From positions 306,659 to 370,658 of the forward strand of contig NEUU01000002.1 of the NCBI GenBank assembly GCA_002304345.1: 64,000 nt of DNA, in the 5' to 3' direction. The position numbers and the translations under genes were made by a program. Below the pieces are notes generated by a model. That model did not search any database, had not been told where the DNA came from, and worked only from the letters and a program-made list of their open reading frames with translations. Origin of the DNA: Verrucomicrobia bacterium Tous-C9LFEB (GTDB lineage: Bacteria; Verrucomicrobiota; Verrucomicrobiia; Methylacidiphilales; UBA1321). Of this stretch, positions 16,735 to 24,779 are shown in pieces; position 1 is the first letter of the stretch, and each line of letters begins with the position of its first letter.

Positions 16735-17616
16735 ATGATCCCCCAACTCCTTCCCTTGGCCGATGAACTACCCGAACCGGAGGATTATTTTCAAGGCGTC
16801 ACCCCGCCATGGTCGTGCCGCGCGGATAATGTCCTGATCTTTTTACGCCGTGCTCGAACCGAGTTGCAGCGCCGGACCTTCGCCAGCCATCCCCACCATC
16901 GATTTGTATTGCTCCTGAATCTTGAGACACCGGGCATTATCAGTCTGGATCGACGTTATCATTTCCTCGAACCGGGTCGCGCCGTCCTGATTTTCCCTTA
17001 TCAGTTTCACCATTATCTCAGCATCCCATCAGAGTCCTTGCGCTGGTTGTTCATCACGTTCGAAACCGACTCCGCACAAGCGCTGGAAGAATTTCGTCAT
17101 CACATCATCCCGCTCAAGGAAGACTCGCTGGAGCGGGTCCAGTTGCTTCTGGAACTCTGGCAGCGACGAAAATCCCCGCTACGCAGCAACCTGATCGTCA
17201 GTGAACTCGCGGCACTGCTCGCCATTCTCCGGGCCGCATTGCCGAAAGAGCAATTGTCCGCACGCGTGAGTGAAAGTGCCGCCCGATCCAGCGGCGTCAC
17301 CATTCTGCCACGAATTAACCGCTGCCTCGCCGAGCGCGATCGGGCCGCTCACACCATTCCCGCGATCGCGCAGAAGATCGGTCTTTCGGAAAGTCGATTG
17401 CGTGCAGTCTTCAGTCAAAACTTCGGTATCAGTCTGGGCTCCTACATTCGCAATTATCAGACCCATCAAGCGCTTGCCCTCATGCAAGATCGCGCTACAG
17501 CGCTGTACGAAGTGGCCCAAGCCTGCGGCTACTCCTCACTGGCCACGTTTAGCCGCGCCTTCAAGGAACAGACCGGATTATCACCGCTGGCTTATCGCAA
17601 AAAACATTTCGCCTGA
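16735..17616 (+). CDS. AraC-family regulator of the amino-sugar operon
   Basis: 293 residues from the ATG at 16735 (a TTG at 16693 is less likely). The N-terminal cupin-like sensor contains HPHHRFVLLLNLETPG and FPYQFHHYL. The C-terminal double helix-turn-helix is complete: AHTIPAIAQKIGLSESRLRA, then VAQACGYSSLATFSRAFKEQ and the usual TGLSPLAYRKK end. AraC proteins activate transcription on binding a small molecule. It is divergent from the NagB-fusion operon and is the obvious candidate regulator. It converges on the next gene with stop codons back to back, forming TGATCA at 17614-17619. Confidence 0.9.
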   Translation: MIPQLLPLADELPEPEDYFQGVTPPWSCRADNVLIFLRRARTELQRRTFASHPHHRFVLLLNLETPGIISLDRRYHFLEPGRAVLIFPYQFHHYLSIPSESLRWLFITFETDSAQALEEFRHHIIPLKEDSLERVQLLLELWQRRKSPLRSNLIVSELAALLAILRAALPKEQLSARVSESAARSSGVTILPRINRCLAERDRAAHTIPAIAQKIGLSESRLRAVFSQNFGISLGSYIRNYQTHQALALMQDRATALYEVAQACGYSSLATFSRAFKEQTGLSPLAYRKKHFA

Positions 17617-18771
17617 TCAACCGATGGGAGGAAGAGTCATCCAGCGATTATCCGTTCGCAGACTTTCCGCCGCTAGACAACCAACAGCGACGCTTTGACG
17701 CCCCGCGATCGGATTTTCGCCATCGAAAGTTCCGTCGCGAATCGACTGCAGCCAATCACGAATCATGCGGAGATCAGCACCGCCATGGCCCGCGCCCGAG
17801 AGGTCAAAGTGAATCGTTTCCCGCTCCGTTCCCTGTCGGTATAACACTTCAATGCGGTTCTCTTTTTGCCACCCTTCCACGCGACGCATCGATTCGAAAC
17901 TTTCCATGCGCCCTTTCGTACCGATGAAAACGTAACTCCGATGATAATCGGGTGAGAAATGACACTGCCCATAGGTCGCTATGGCACCGCTTTCGAGCTC
18001 CATCAAGACTGATTCATTATCTTCAACATCAATTTCCTGCCGAAACGCACATTGGTTACGCGGCACCTCCGGATTGAAATTCGCCTCCGGGCAAGTGTGT
18101 TTCTCGTCGCACTCCGGACACGTCAAGGCGTTACTACGGTCGCCGCCATAATAAGAACGTTGACCAAGGGCGACCAATCGTCGCGTGTAGGAACCCGTGA
18201 CAAAATGCATGACGTCGAAGTCATGCGTGGCCTTTTGCAGCAACAAGCTGGTACTGAGCTCGCGCCGGGAATGCCAATCTTGGAAATAAAACGTGCCGCC
18301 GAATCCAACGAAATGGCGAATCCACACGGTCGTGATTCGACCCAGTTTTCCCGAGGCGGCAATCTCCCGCATCTTTTGGTAGAGCGGATGAAATCGGAGA
18401 TTAAAACCAATGCGCAAGGACTGACCGGTTTCCTTTTGCACACGCAACATTTCGTCGCAGTCGGAGATCGAAATGCTCATGGGCTTCTCGCACAGGACCG
18501 ACTTTCCTGCCCGCAACGCATCGATTGCATCCCGGCAATGACAATGATCAGGAGAACCGATAATTACTCCGTCAATCTCCGGATCGCGCAGCAAGGATTC
18601 CCGCTCCACCAGGGGAATCTGACATTTCCCTGTCTGCATCCGTTCCTTGGCATAGGAAGGATTGACGTCATAGGCGGCCACCACTTCGCCCCATCCCGAT
18701 TCTTTCACATTTCTGGCCAGCGACACACCCCGGCCACCGGCTCCGATTAAACCAATTTTGAATGTCTTCAT
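17617..18771 (-). CDS. Gfo/Idh/MocA oxidoreductase with internal cysteine cluster
   Basis: 384 residues from the ATG at 18771, which begins the Rossmann fold directly (KIGLIGAGGRGVSLA). The family's VLCEKPMS motif (Lys-Pro) and the GIDH C-terminal alpha/beta domain are present. These enzymes oxidise or epimerise sugars with NAD(P). Unusual is a cysteine cluster near residues 217-245 (TCPECDEKHTCPEANFNP, then NQC), of CxxC type, which could bind zinc or a cluster. It is 11 bases downstream of a sugar-isomerase-like gene, so the two form an operon, probably under the AraC-type regulator next to it. The substrate is unknown. Confidence 0.85.
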   Translation of the reverse strand: MKTFKIGLIGAGGRGVSLARNVKESGWGEVVAAYDVNPSYAKERMQTGKCQIPLVERESLLRDPEIDGVIIGSPDHCHCRDAIDALRAGKSVLCEKPMSISISDCDEMLRVQKETGQSLRIGFNLRFHPLYQKMREIAASGKLGRITTVWIRHFVGFGGTFYFQDWHSRRELSTSLLLQKATHDFDVMHFVTGSYTRRLVALGQRSYYGGDRSNALTCPECDEKHTCPEANFNPEVPRNQCAFRQEIDVEDNESVLMELESGAIATYGQCHFSPDYHRSYVFIGTKGRMESFESMRRVEGWQKENRIEVLYRQGTERETIHFDLSGAGHGGADLRMIRDWLQSIRDGTFDGENPIAGRQSVAVGCLAAESLRTDNRWMTLPPIG

Positions 18772-18782
18772 GATATCTTTTC

Positions 18783-19643
18783 TTACAGAGCCAATATGGC
18801 CTGCATGGCCCGATGGGTATTGGGAATCAACACCTCGGGGCAATGTTTGTAAAATGGCACGGGTGGAATCATCTCGGCCGTCACCCATCCCGTATAGGAT
18901 GCCGTGCGCAACGCCTTCACCACCGCTGGCCAATTCACATCACCCGATAGCAGTTCACAGAATCCATCTGCGGAGCCCACCGCACGACGGTAATCCTTAA
19001 AGTGAACTCGCACGATTCGTGAGCCGAGGATCTCAATCCAATGCTCTGGGTAGCCAGTTGCCAGTACATTCCCCACATCGAAATAGACCCCAACGTATTC
19101 GGATTGGAATTGATCCACAAAGCTCCGCATTTCCAATGGACTGGTCAAAAATTTATTCCAAACATTCTCAATACCGATCCGCACTTTGAGTCTTTCCGCT
19201 TCGGGTAGAGCTTCGCGTATTAATTCCGTCGCCCGCTCATAAGCCGCCGCATAGGGCACCACTTCACAGCCGGGAATAAAGTCCACGCCCACTGCTCCCG
19301 GCACAACCAAGACGGCGTCGATACCCAGTTCATGCGCGCACCAAAGTTGCTTGCGCAGAATCGCGGCAGCCTGGGCCCGTGTAGTCTTTTCAGCACTCGC
19401 CCCATTCGCTCCCCAGTACAGGCCTGTCCCCAAGCCACTCAAAGTCAAACCCGCGTCATCGACCATCCGCCGCACGGCATGCAGATCTTCTTTCGTACTG
19501 GAAAGATTCACTGGACCGGATTCGCTCAGATCGATTTCAAAACCTTCGAAACCCGCCTCCTTCGCCAAGCGCAATTTATCGTTGAGCGTTCCGCCGGTAA
19601 AGAATGACCAGATGCTGATGGATGGTTTCATGGATTTTTCCAT
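18783..19643 (-). CDS. Sugar phosphate isomerase/epimerase (xylose isomerase-like TIM barrel)
   Basis: 286 residues from the ATG at 19643, preceded by AGGA at 19651-19654; an ATG at 19631 is the alternative. The AP-endonuclease-2/xylose-isomerase-like barrel shows the metal ligands in order: Glu in RIGIENVWNKF, Asp in GVYFDVGNVLA, His in IVRVHFKDYRR, Glu in WVTAEMIPP. These proteins isomerise or epimerise sugars or dehydrate inosose derivatives. Pairing with a Gfo/Idh/MocA enzyme is common for inositol and rare-sugar pathways. The 17-base site at 19698-19714 lies 54 bases before the start and matches one upstream of the next oxidoreductase. Confidence 0.8.
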   Translation of the reverse strand: MEKSMKPSISIWSFFTGGTLNDKLRLAKEAGFEGFEIDLSESGPVNLSSTKEDLHAVRRMVDDAGLTLSGLGTGLYWGANGASAEKTTRAQAAAILRKQLWCAHELGIDAVLVVPGAVGVDFIPGCEVVPYAAAYERATELIREALPEAERLKVRIGIENVWNKFLTSPLEMRSFVDQFQSEYVGVYFDVGNVLATGYPEHWIEILGSRIVRVHFKDYRRAVGSADGFCELLSGDVNWPAVVKALRTASYTGWVTAEMIPPVPFYKHCPEVLIPNTHRAMQAILAL

Positions 19644-19697
19644 GCCCCATCCTGCGACGAAACGGTTGTCCATTCCATAGCCAGAGCGATTTTGATT

Positions 19698-19714
19698 TTA
19701 ACACATTCGATTCA
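19698..19714 (-). promoter_or_regulatory. Putative AraC-type site A
   Basis: On the minus strand the sequence is TGAATCGAATGTGTTAA, 15 of 17 bases identical to site B at 20603-20619. It points toward the isomerase start at 19643 with 54 bases between. It overlaps the last bases of the AraC gene. Confidence 0.55.
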
Positions 19715-20587
19715 GCCCTTCGCGAATCGCTCACGGTAATTCGTCGCCCGCATTCCGGAAAAGCGATGAAAAGAACGGCTGAACGCAAAGATCGAATCGA
19801 ACCCGCAACGCTCTGCGATTTGTGAAATAGATAACTCCGATTGCAAGAGTAACGACATCGATTTCTGCAGTCGCAGGCGCCGCAAGTGTTGGCCCAGACT
19901 CATGCCAGTCTCCTGACGAAAGCGCGCCCGCAGATAACTCTCCGAGATGGCCATACGTCCGGCCAATTCCTTCAGCCCAATGGCCTGATCCAGACGTGGC
20001 ATGCATTGTTGATTAATACGCATCAAGAGCGACGAGGGCTTTACCCGGCTTTTCTCACGTGTCCGCCCTACTGGTCGAGCCGCCAACATCCGGGTCAAAA
20101 ATAAACCCAGCCATTCGGACAATTCATTATTCCGTTTGGATTCCCATGCCTCGACGAGCCCCTCCATTAACTCGTAGTCGCGTTCTTTCATCTGTCTCGC
20201 GGGATGCAAGCGCAAGCCTTCCAGCGTCGCGGCATCCTTGGTTTCGAACGTGATGATCTGCCACACGACTGACTCCTGATTGAAGTCAAACCCATGATGA
20301 AACTGAAACGGAAATATCAGCAGCGAGTGCATTGGGCCGAGCGCAAATCGGCGGTCATCCGCGTAAACCGCCCCGGTTCCCTGCCACGGCACCACCAGCA
20401 CATAACGATGGTGATGATGCCTCGCCAGCACATCGCGAGCGGTCTCCGCCCGGCTTCGACGCGCGAAGCAAAGAATCTTTTCCGGCCACAGCTCTAGTCC
20501 ACTCCGGGTCTCGGCAAAATAGTCCTGCGGGGAACGCAAGCCTCGAACGCGTTCGAGAGCTGTCGGCGCAAACTGTGTCGTGGGCAT
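19712..20587 (-). CDS. AraC-family regulator
   Basis: 291 residues. The N-terminal cupin sensor (HHHHRYVLVVPWQGTGAVYA, then FPFQFHHGFDF) closely resembles that of the AraC gene at 16735, suggesting a duplicated pair. The C-terminus has both helix-turn-helix motifs: LKELAGRMAISESYLRARFR, then ISQIAERCGFDSIFAFSRSF, and an RATNYRERF end in place of the usual PxxYR. It sits between the isomerase/oxidoreductase operon and a divergent oxidoreductase gene, and matching 17-base sites occur before both, so it probably controls both. The inducer is unknown, likely a sugar. Confidence 0.9.
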   Translation of the reverse strand: MPTTQFAPTALERVRGLRSPQDYFAETRSGLELWPEKILCFARRSRAETARDVLARHHHHRYVLVVPWQGTGAVYADDRRFALGPMHSLLIFPFQFHHGFDFNQESVVWQIITFETKDAATLEGLRLHPARQMKERDYELMEGLVEAWESKRNNELSEWLGLFLTRMLAARPVGRTREKSRVKPSSLLMRINQQCMPRLDQAIGLKELAGRMAISESYLRARFRQETGMSLGQHLRRLRLQKSMSLLLQSELSISQIAERCGFDSIFAFSRSFHRFSGMRATNYRERFAKG

Positions 20588-20602
20588 GAACCAGCTTACG
20601 AT

Positions 20603-20619
20603 TCAATCGAATATGTTAA
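20603..20619 (+). promoter_or_regulatory. Putative AraC-type site B
   Basis: TCAATCGAATATGTTAA, 15 of 17 identical to site A. It points toward the oxidoreductase start at 20675 with 55 bases between, nearly the same spacing as site A. It also lies 15 bases upstream of the AraC start, so autoregulation is possible. Confidence 0.55.
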
Positions 20620-20674
20620 AACTAAAATCGATCCAACCATGGTTTTTGTCGCTTAATCCGGTCATTCTGGTTCC

Positions 20675-21697
20675 ATGAAAATTCGTGTTGCCATTGTGGG
20701 TTTTGGGTTCATGGGACAAATGCATGCCAAGGTTTACCAAGCCTTGGAGAACGTCGAGATCGTGGGCATTGTAGATCCCTTTCCTGCTGCCGTGGAAGCC
20801 GCTGCCCAATATGGTTTCCATGCGACATTCTCTTCTTCCATTGAGTCGCTCCTCAATCAAACTGCTGTCGATATCATTGACATTTGCCTGCCCACCGACC
20901 TGCATGCCAATGCCATTGTGACCGCAGCCCAAGCGGGCAAACATATCTTCTGTGAAAAACCTTTCGCGCTCACCATTGCTGAAGCGGAGAGATCCCTCGC
21001 AGCTGTGGAAACGGCCGGGGTTCACTTTCAAGTAGGCCAATGCATTCGTTTCTGGCCGGAATATCAGGCGCTCGAAGCCTATTTAAAATCCGGCCAAGGC
21101 GGACGACTCACGAGTCTCTGGCTGCAACGCCGTGCCAGCAAGCCCGGCTATAGTCAGGAGAACTGGCTGCATACGCCTCATCGCTCCAAGGGCGCCGCGC
21201 TCGATCTCCATATTCACGACACCGATTTCATCCTTCATCTCCTCGGCAAACCCCACGCGGTTCATTCCATCGGCCACAAAGTCGATGGTGCGTACGCTCA
21301 CCTGTTCACGCAATATCACTATGACCAGATAGCAGTCACCGCCCAAGGGGGATGGGATTATCCAGCGAAGTGGGGGTTTCAAATGGCGTTTCAAGCCGTG
21401 TTTGAGCACGCCGTCATTGAGATGGATTCACTGACGTCCCCGTCGCTTCATATCACGCAGAATGATCAGGAGCGCGTGGCCATGCCGTTCGCCAAACTGA
21501 ATATCAAATCACACGGCCCCACCAGTGGAAACATCTCGGATCTCGGAGGCTACTACAATGAGCTCGCCTCATTTGTGGAAGGAATTCGCAAGGGGATAAA
21601 ACCCTCCATTGCCACGGGACCGCAGGCCCTCGAAAGCCTCCGCACGGTGCTGGCGGAAATTCAATCCGCCGACGAGAACCGTAGTATTATACTTTAA
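20675..21697 (+). CDS. Gfo/Idh/MocA oxidoreductase
   Basis: 340 residues beginning with the dinucleotide-binding motif (VAIVGFGFMGQMHAKVYQA). The catalytic-lysine motif is HIFCEKPFALT. The C-terminal domain contains GAALDLHIHDTDFILHLLG, where Asp/His residues of the substrate site are expected. It likely oxidises a sugar or inositol with NAD(P) in the cytosol. The gene is alone on the plus strand, divergent from the AraC gene, and has site B upstream. Its 3' end converges with the SIS gene across a small hairpin. Confidence 0.9.
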   Translation: MKIRVAIVGFGFMGQMHAKVYQALENVEIVGIVDPFPAAVEAAAQYGFHATFSSSIESLLNQTAVDIIDICLPTDLHANAIVTAAQAGKHIFCEKPFALTIAEAERSLAAVETAGVHFQVGQCIRFWPEYQALEAYLKSGQGGRLTSLWLQRRASKPGYSQENWLHTPHRSKGAALDLHIHDTDFILHLLGKPHAVHSIGHKVDGAYAHLFTQYHYDQIAVTAQGGWDYPAKWGFQMAFQAVFEHAVIEMDSLTSPSLHITQNDQERVAMPFAKLNIKSHGPTSGNISDLGGYYNELASFVEGIRKGIKPSIATGPQALESLRTVLAEIQSADENRSIIL

Positions 21698-21707
21698 CTC
21701 AGAAGCA

Positions 21708-21729
21708 GCCACCGCCATCGGACGGTGGC
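21708..21729. terminator. Hairpin between converging genes
   Basis: GCCACCG (21708-21714) and CGGTGGC (21723-21729) form a 7-bp stem with an 8-base loop in the 54-base gap between two converging genes. No T-run follows on either strand, so it is at best a factor-assisted or pausing signal. Confidence 0.35.
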
Positions 21730-21751
21730 ATCCGTACCACCAATCGATACC

Positions 21752-22498
21752 CTAAAGGCTCTTGATGCGCGGGCTGTACTTGGCCAAATAGGTTTGATTG
21801 CGCGCATCTCCTTCCGGCGTATTTGCACTACACCAGATGGGCGGAGTGACACCCCGCTCGACACAGGCCTTGACCGTTTCGATTTCCAAGCGATGCGCGA
21901 TGAAGAAATCGGCCATATTGGAAACAGGTGCGATCGGTTCAGCAAATCCTGTCACTTTCAATGTGGCATCGCCCACCGGGTTGTAATCATCAATGCGCAC
22001 TTCCGCGTAGTCGAAGAGATTCTTCCCATTGGGATGGCGAATCGGGTGATCCGGCGGGCATTCCTTCTGCCAATACGAGGACGCCACACCAATAATGCGC
22101 GCTCCCACTTTCTTGAATTCCTCACAGGCATCAATCGTGGCCGCGTTGAACCCGATGTTGTGGAAGACCACCACCACATCATCCTTCTGCAATTTATAGT
22201 AACGGACCAGCGCGCTCCCGAAATTCAGCGTCCGCTCAAATTCGAGATACTTGATCGCCTGCGTGAAGGGCGAGAGTGCCGTGTCGATGAGAGGGTTGAT
22301 ATTGGACAAACCGCCCGCTCGAAAAAACATCTCCGCCACCGGCAAACAGGTGTGCCCGCCTCCGCCATAAACGTGAATGAGCCGATCGTTCGCAATAGCC
22401 TCGGCCATCATCTGCCCGGCGCGACGCAGGTTGTCCGCCTGCTCCTTTTCGATCCGATTCAAATTGGCCGTGACGAGCTCCAAATAGGTCGCGCTCAT
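21752..22498 (-). CDS. SIS-domain sugar isomerase-like protein
   Basis: 248 residues with a single SIS fold: IHVYGGGGHTCLPVAEMFFR near the N-terminus, then VVVVFHNIGFNAATIDACEE and a RIIGVASS segment. The SIS domain binds phosphosugars in isomerases, deaminases and regulators; no DNA-binding domain is present. The layout resembles the UPF0309 family, often beside N-acetyl-sugar genes. It overlaps the upstream TIM-barrel gene by 4 bases (ATGA), so the two are translationally coupled. A role in amino-sugar phosphate metabolism is inferred from context, with a GH20-like gene in the divergent operon. Confidence 0.8.
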   Translation of the reverse strand: MSATYLELVTANLNRIEKEQADNLRRAGQMMAEAIANDRLIHVYGGGGHTCLPVAEMFFRAGGLSNINPLIDTALSPFTQAIKYLEFERTLNFGSALVRYYKLQKDDVVVVFHNIGFNAATIDACEEFKKVGARIIGVASSYWQKECPPDHPIRHPNGKNLFDYAEVRIDDYNPVGDATLKVTGFAEPIAPVSNMADFFIAHRLEIETVKACVERGVTPPIWCSANTPEGDARNQTYLAKYSPRIKSL

Positions 22499-23577
22499 TT
22501 TTTATTTCCCTCCACTTTCATCGTCAGAAACTGATGATTCGCCCGCCCCACCGCTTCCCAAACACCGTCCGCATCCGGCGCGGCAAGAACGGTCCCCTTG
22601 CCGCCGCGATAGGTCCAGGTGAAGAGCGAGTCCACGCCCATCGAGCGATACAGTTTTGCCGTGCGCACAATTTCCTCCAGATCATCCGGTTGCTTGTAGT
22701 ACCCCATCAGCCACCGCTGACTGCGCTTGCCATACTTCTTGGCCACTTCCACCGTACGACGGGTGATGTCATCAAAAAACGATTTCGGCAAATTCCATGC
22801 AATGATTGTCGTACTGAACACATCAAACTCTGGACTCGAGGCCACCTTCTCCCAGTTATCATAACCACGCCGCTCCGTGACGTAATAAGTATTGAGCGTC
22901 GCATGCACACAGCACGTGATCTCACTCTCCGGTCGAATCGCCTTGATCCGACGAGAGGCCTCTCGGAGCACGTCCAACGCCTCGTCCTCGCGGAAGTTCA
23001 CAACCTCGGGAGTCAGGAGCTTCGGCATTTCCATGCCGTAACGGGCCTTGAACTTTTCCTGGCAGCAGGAGCAACGGCACGCCCAGTCTTCGCCCGCCCC
23101 TCCCGTGATCGATGCCATGTTCTTCGGCAACGCGTAGTGAGGCTCGTCCCAGAAAAAACCATCCGCTTCAACATAGCGGGCCAATTTTTCACAAACGCCA
23201 TTGAAGTACTCGCGAAAGGCCGTGGAGACAAAGCACGCCGCCGGAAGCGATTCCCCGGTGAAGGCACTGACCTGACGGCATTGTGCGTGATCGGTGAGGA
23301 ATTTGCTCGGCGGTTCGCCACCAAACCACTTGCCAATACCCCACGTGTCGAGATAGACCCGCAGGCCGAGTTTTTTCGCCACCCGCGTGACTTCGATGAT
23401 ATTCGGAAACCAGAAATCGATATCGAACTCGCTCAACGCGAGAATGACCGCATTGCAGTGATGGCTTTTCATTTCGAGAAAGTCACGCTCAGCATGTTCC
23501 GGATAGCTGATTCCGTAATAACTAACGCCCGCTTCGCAGAAGGGAGCCGGCGTTCCAGTGGATGATTTTATGCTCAT
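22495..23577 (-). CDS. Uncharacterised TIM-barrel glycosidase-like protein
   Basis: 360 residues without signal peptide. The early strands (NAVILALSEFDIDFWFPNII, then VYLDTWGIGKWFGG) and the motif DGFFWDEPHYALP look like a beta/alpha barrel of glycosidase type, with Asp-Glu candidates in WDEP. A CxCxxC motif (WACRCSCCQEKFKARYG) follows, where many GH42-like or 'Trp-Cys-rich' barrels bind zinc. Late strands read FTWTYRGGKGT. I cannot assign a known family. It is coupled by ATGA overlap to the SIS protein and is divergent from the operon with a GH20-like gene, so it may act on an imported oligosaccharide. Confidence 0.6.
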   Translation of the reverse strand: MSIKSSTGTPAPFCEAGVSYYGISYPEHAERDFLEMKSHHCNAVILALSEFDIDFWFPNIIEVTRVAKKLGLRVYLDTWGIGKWFGGEPPSKFLTDHAQCRQVSAFTGESLPAACFVSTAFREYFNGVCEKLARYVEADGFFWDEPHYALPKNMASITGGAGEDWACRCSCCQEKFKARYGMEMPKLLTPEVVNFREDEALDVLREASRRIKAIRPESEITCCVHATLNTYYVTERRGYDNWEKVASSPEFDVFSTTIIAWNLPKSFFDDITRRTVEVAKKYGKRSQRWLMGYYKQPDDLEEIVRTAKLYRSMGVDSLFTWTYRGGKGTVLAAPDADGVWEAVGRANHQFLTMKVEGNKK

Positions 23578-23973
23578 GAATTAGTTTTAAACCGATTATA
23601 TATATAGCATATCTACCACCCCTTAAACAAGACGTGAGCCCGGGCAAAACAGCGTCTTTAGCAGATTTAGACCCGCTGAATCAGATCTTTAAAACTGGCC
23701 GTTCGCTCTCTCAAAATCGCCTGATTCTGAATCAGAATTTTCGCCTATAAACCGAGCTAATTGTGTTTTTATTGAATCATTTCAACCGAGGGAAATAACG
23801 TCTTAATCACCATTCACATTGGAAACATTGCATTGTTTTTAGATCCATTTGGTATATATAGATATTTAGCAAATATCACTCATGCTCCATCCCTGTTTTA
23901 CATCGATGGTCATAGATTGTCTTTCATGAAGAATCTCCAACCCCTGCTCTGAACTTGAGCCATTTCATCTGAT
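23578..23973. other. AT-rich divergent regulatory region
   Basis: 396 bases without a gene between two divergent operons. It contains TATATATATAG-type tracts near 23596 and 23852 and two copies of CTGAATCAG 51 bases apart (23676-23684 and 23727-23735). The second is part of a near-palindrome. The low GC compared with flanking genes and the symmetrical elements suggest promoters for both directions. No transcription factor gene is adjacent. Confidence 0.6.
23721..23735. promoter_or_regulatory. CTGATTC/GAATCAG inverted repeat
   Basis: Perfect 7-bp arms around one base, reading CTGATTCTGAATCAG. Its right half also occurs at 23676-23684. This is a plausible dimer-binding operator, though no cognate regulator can be named. 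Confidence 0.4.
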
Positions 23974-24768
23974 ATGCACCTCACCACCACCCCTCACCCT
24001 CCACAGATTTCCAACGCAAACGACGCCTTGCGTCATTTACTGGAAAAGTACAACGCGTCCGCGTCTTTCGGCTGGACCCTTGCCTTGAACGCCCATGAGC
24101 TTGCCACCGGCTCTGTCACCTTCATTTCAGGTGGGCACTTGATTCAGCAAACACTCACGCCTTCCTTATACCCCTTGCGTCCCTGGCGCGAGGAGCGGCG
24201 ATTCGTCGAATTGCGGTCCATCGTGGAAAAGCAAACCGTCGAGAATGTCTCGCTACTGCGCTTCCGCTGCTTTTCACCGGCACAATCCGAGTCTTTGAAG
24301 GAGCTTCTCTATCGCGAATTTGACCTGTGCGAATGGATCGGTGGTGGGGCAATTACCAGCCTCTACAGCACGATTACTCGGGATTCGGTGGCGAATATTA
24401 TTCTCAGTCTTTCCAATGGCGTCGTCGCCTCCATTGAGGCTTCCATTCTGCAGCCCGCAGGCAGCACGCGGCAGGATCGGCACGAAGTCATCGCCAGCCG
24501 CGGGGTCACGTGTGATCGCGTGGTCGACACCCAAGTGGCCCAGGAATCGATCTACCTATACCAATCCCAAAATCCCACATCTTACACCGACACCGATGCG
24601 GAGTTGTTTGGATTCCCAACAGAAACCGTCACGTTGATTCGCGCCGCACTCCGACAATGTCAAAGTCCGGTTCCGATCGAAACCTTGCACGCCCAGCATG
24701 AGCATCTCACCACGATGATCGATACCGCTTTCCGCTCTTCCGCCACCAACCGCCGCATCACCCTTTAA
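23974..24768 (+). CDS. Gfo/Idh/MocA C-terminal-domain-like protein lacking a Rossmann fold
   Basis: 264 residues. The second half (SLYSTITRDSVANIILSLSN, then GVVASIEASILQPAGSTRQD and RHEVIASRGVTCDRVVDTQV) reads like the C-terminal alpha/beta domain of a Gfo/Idh/MocA oxidoreductase. There is no GxGxxG motif anywhere, so it cannot bind NAD in the usual way. It lies 11 bases before a complete family member, and the two may form a complex. This reading is inference from pattern; an unrelated family is possible. It heads the operon that ends in a GH20-like gene. Confidence 0.5.
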   Translation: MHLTTTPHPPQISNANDALRHLLEKYNASASFGWTLALNAHELATGSVTFISGGHLIQQTLTPSLYPLRPWREERRFVELRSIVEKQTVENVSLLRFRCFSPAQSESLKELLYREFDLCEWIGGGAITSLYSTITRDSVANIILSLSNGVVASIEASILQPAGSTRQDRHEVIASRGVTCDRVVDTQVAQESIYLYQSQNPTSYTDTDAELFGFPTETVTLIRAALRQCQSPVPIETLHAQHEHLTTMIDTAFRSSATNRRITL

Positions 24769-24779
24769 TTTCTTTACCC

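Noticed and set aside
21708..21729. Intrinsic terminator with T-run
   Set aside because: The hairpin is real but no T-run follows on either side; kept only as a weak terminator candidate.
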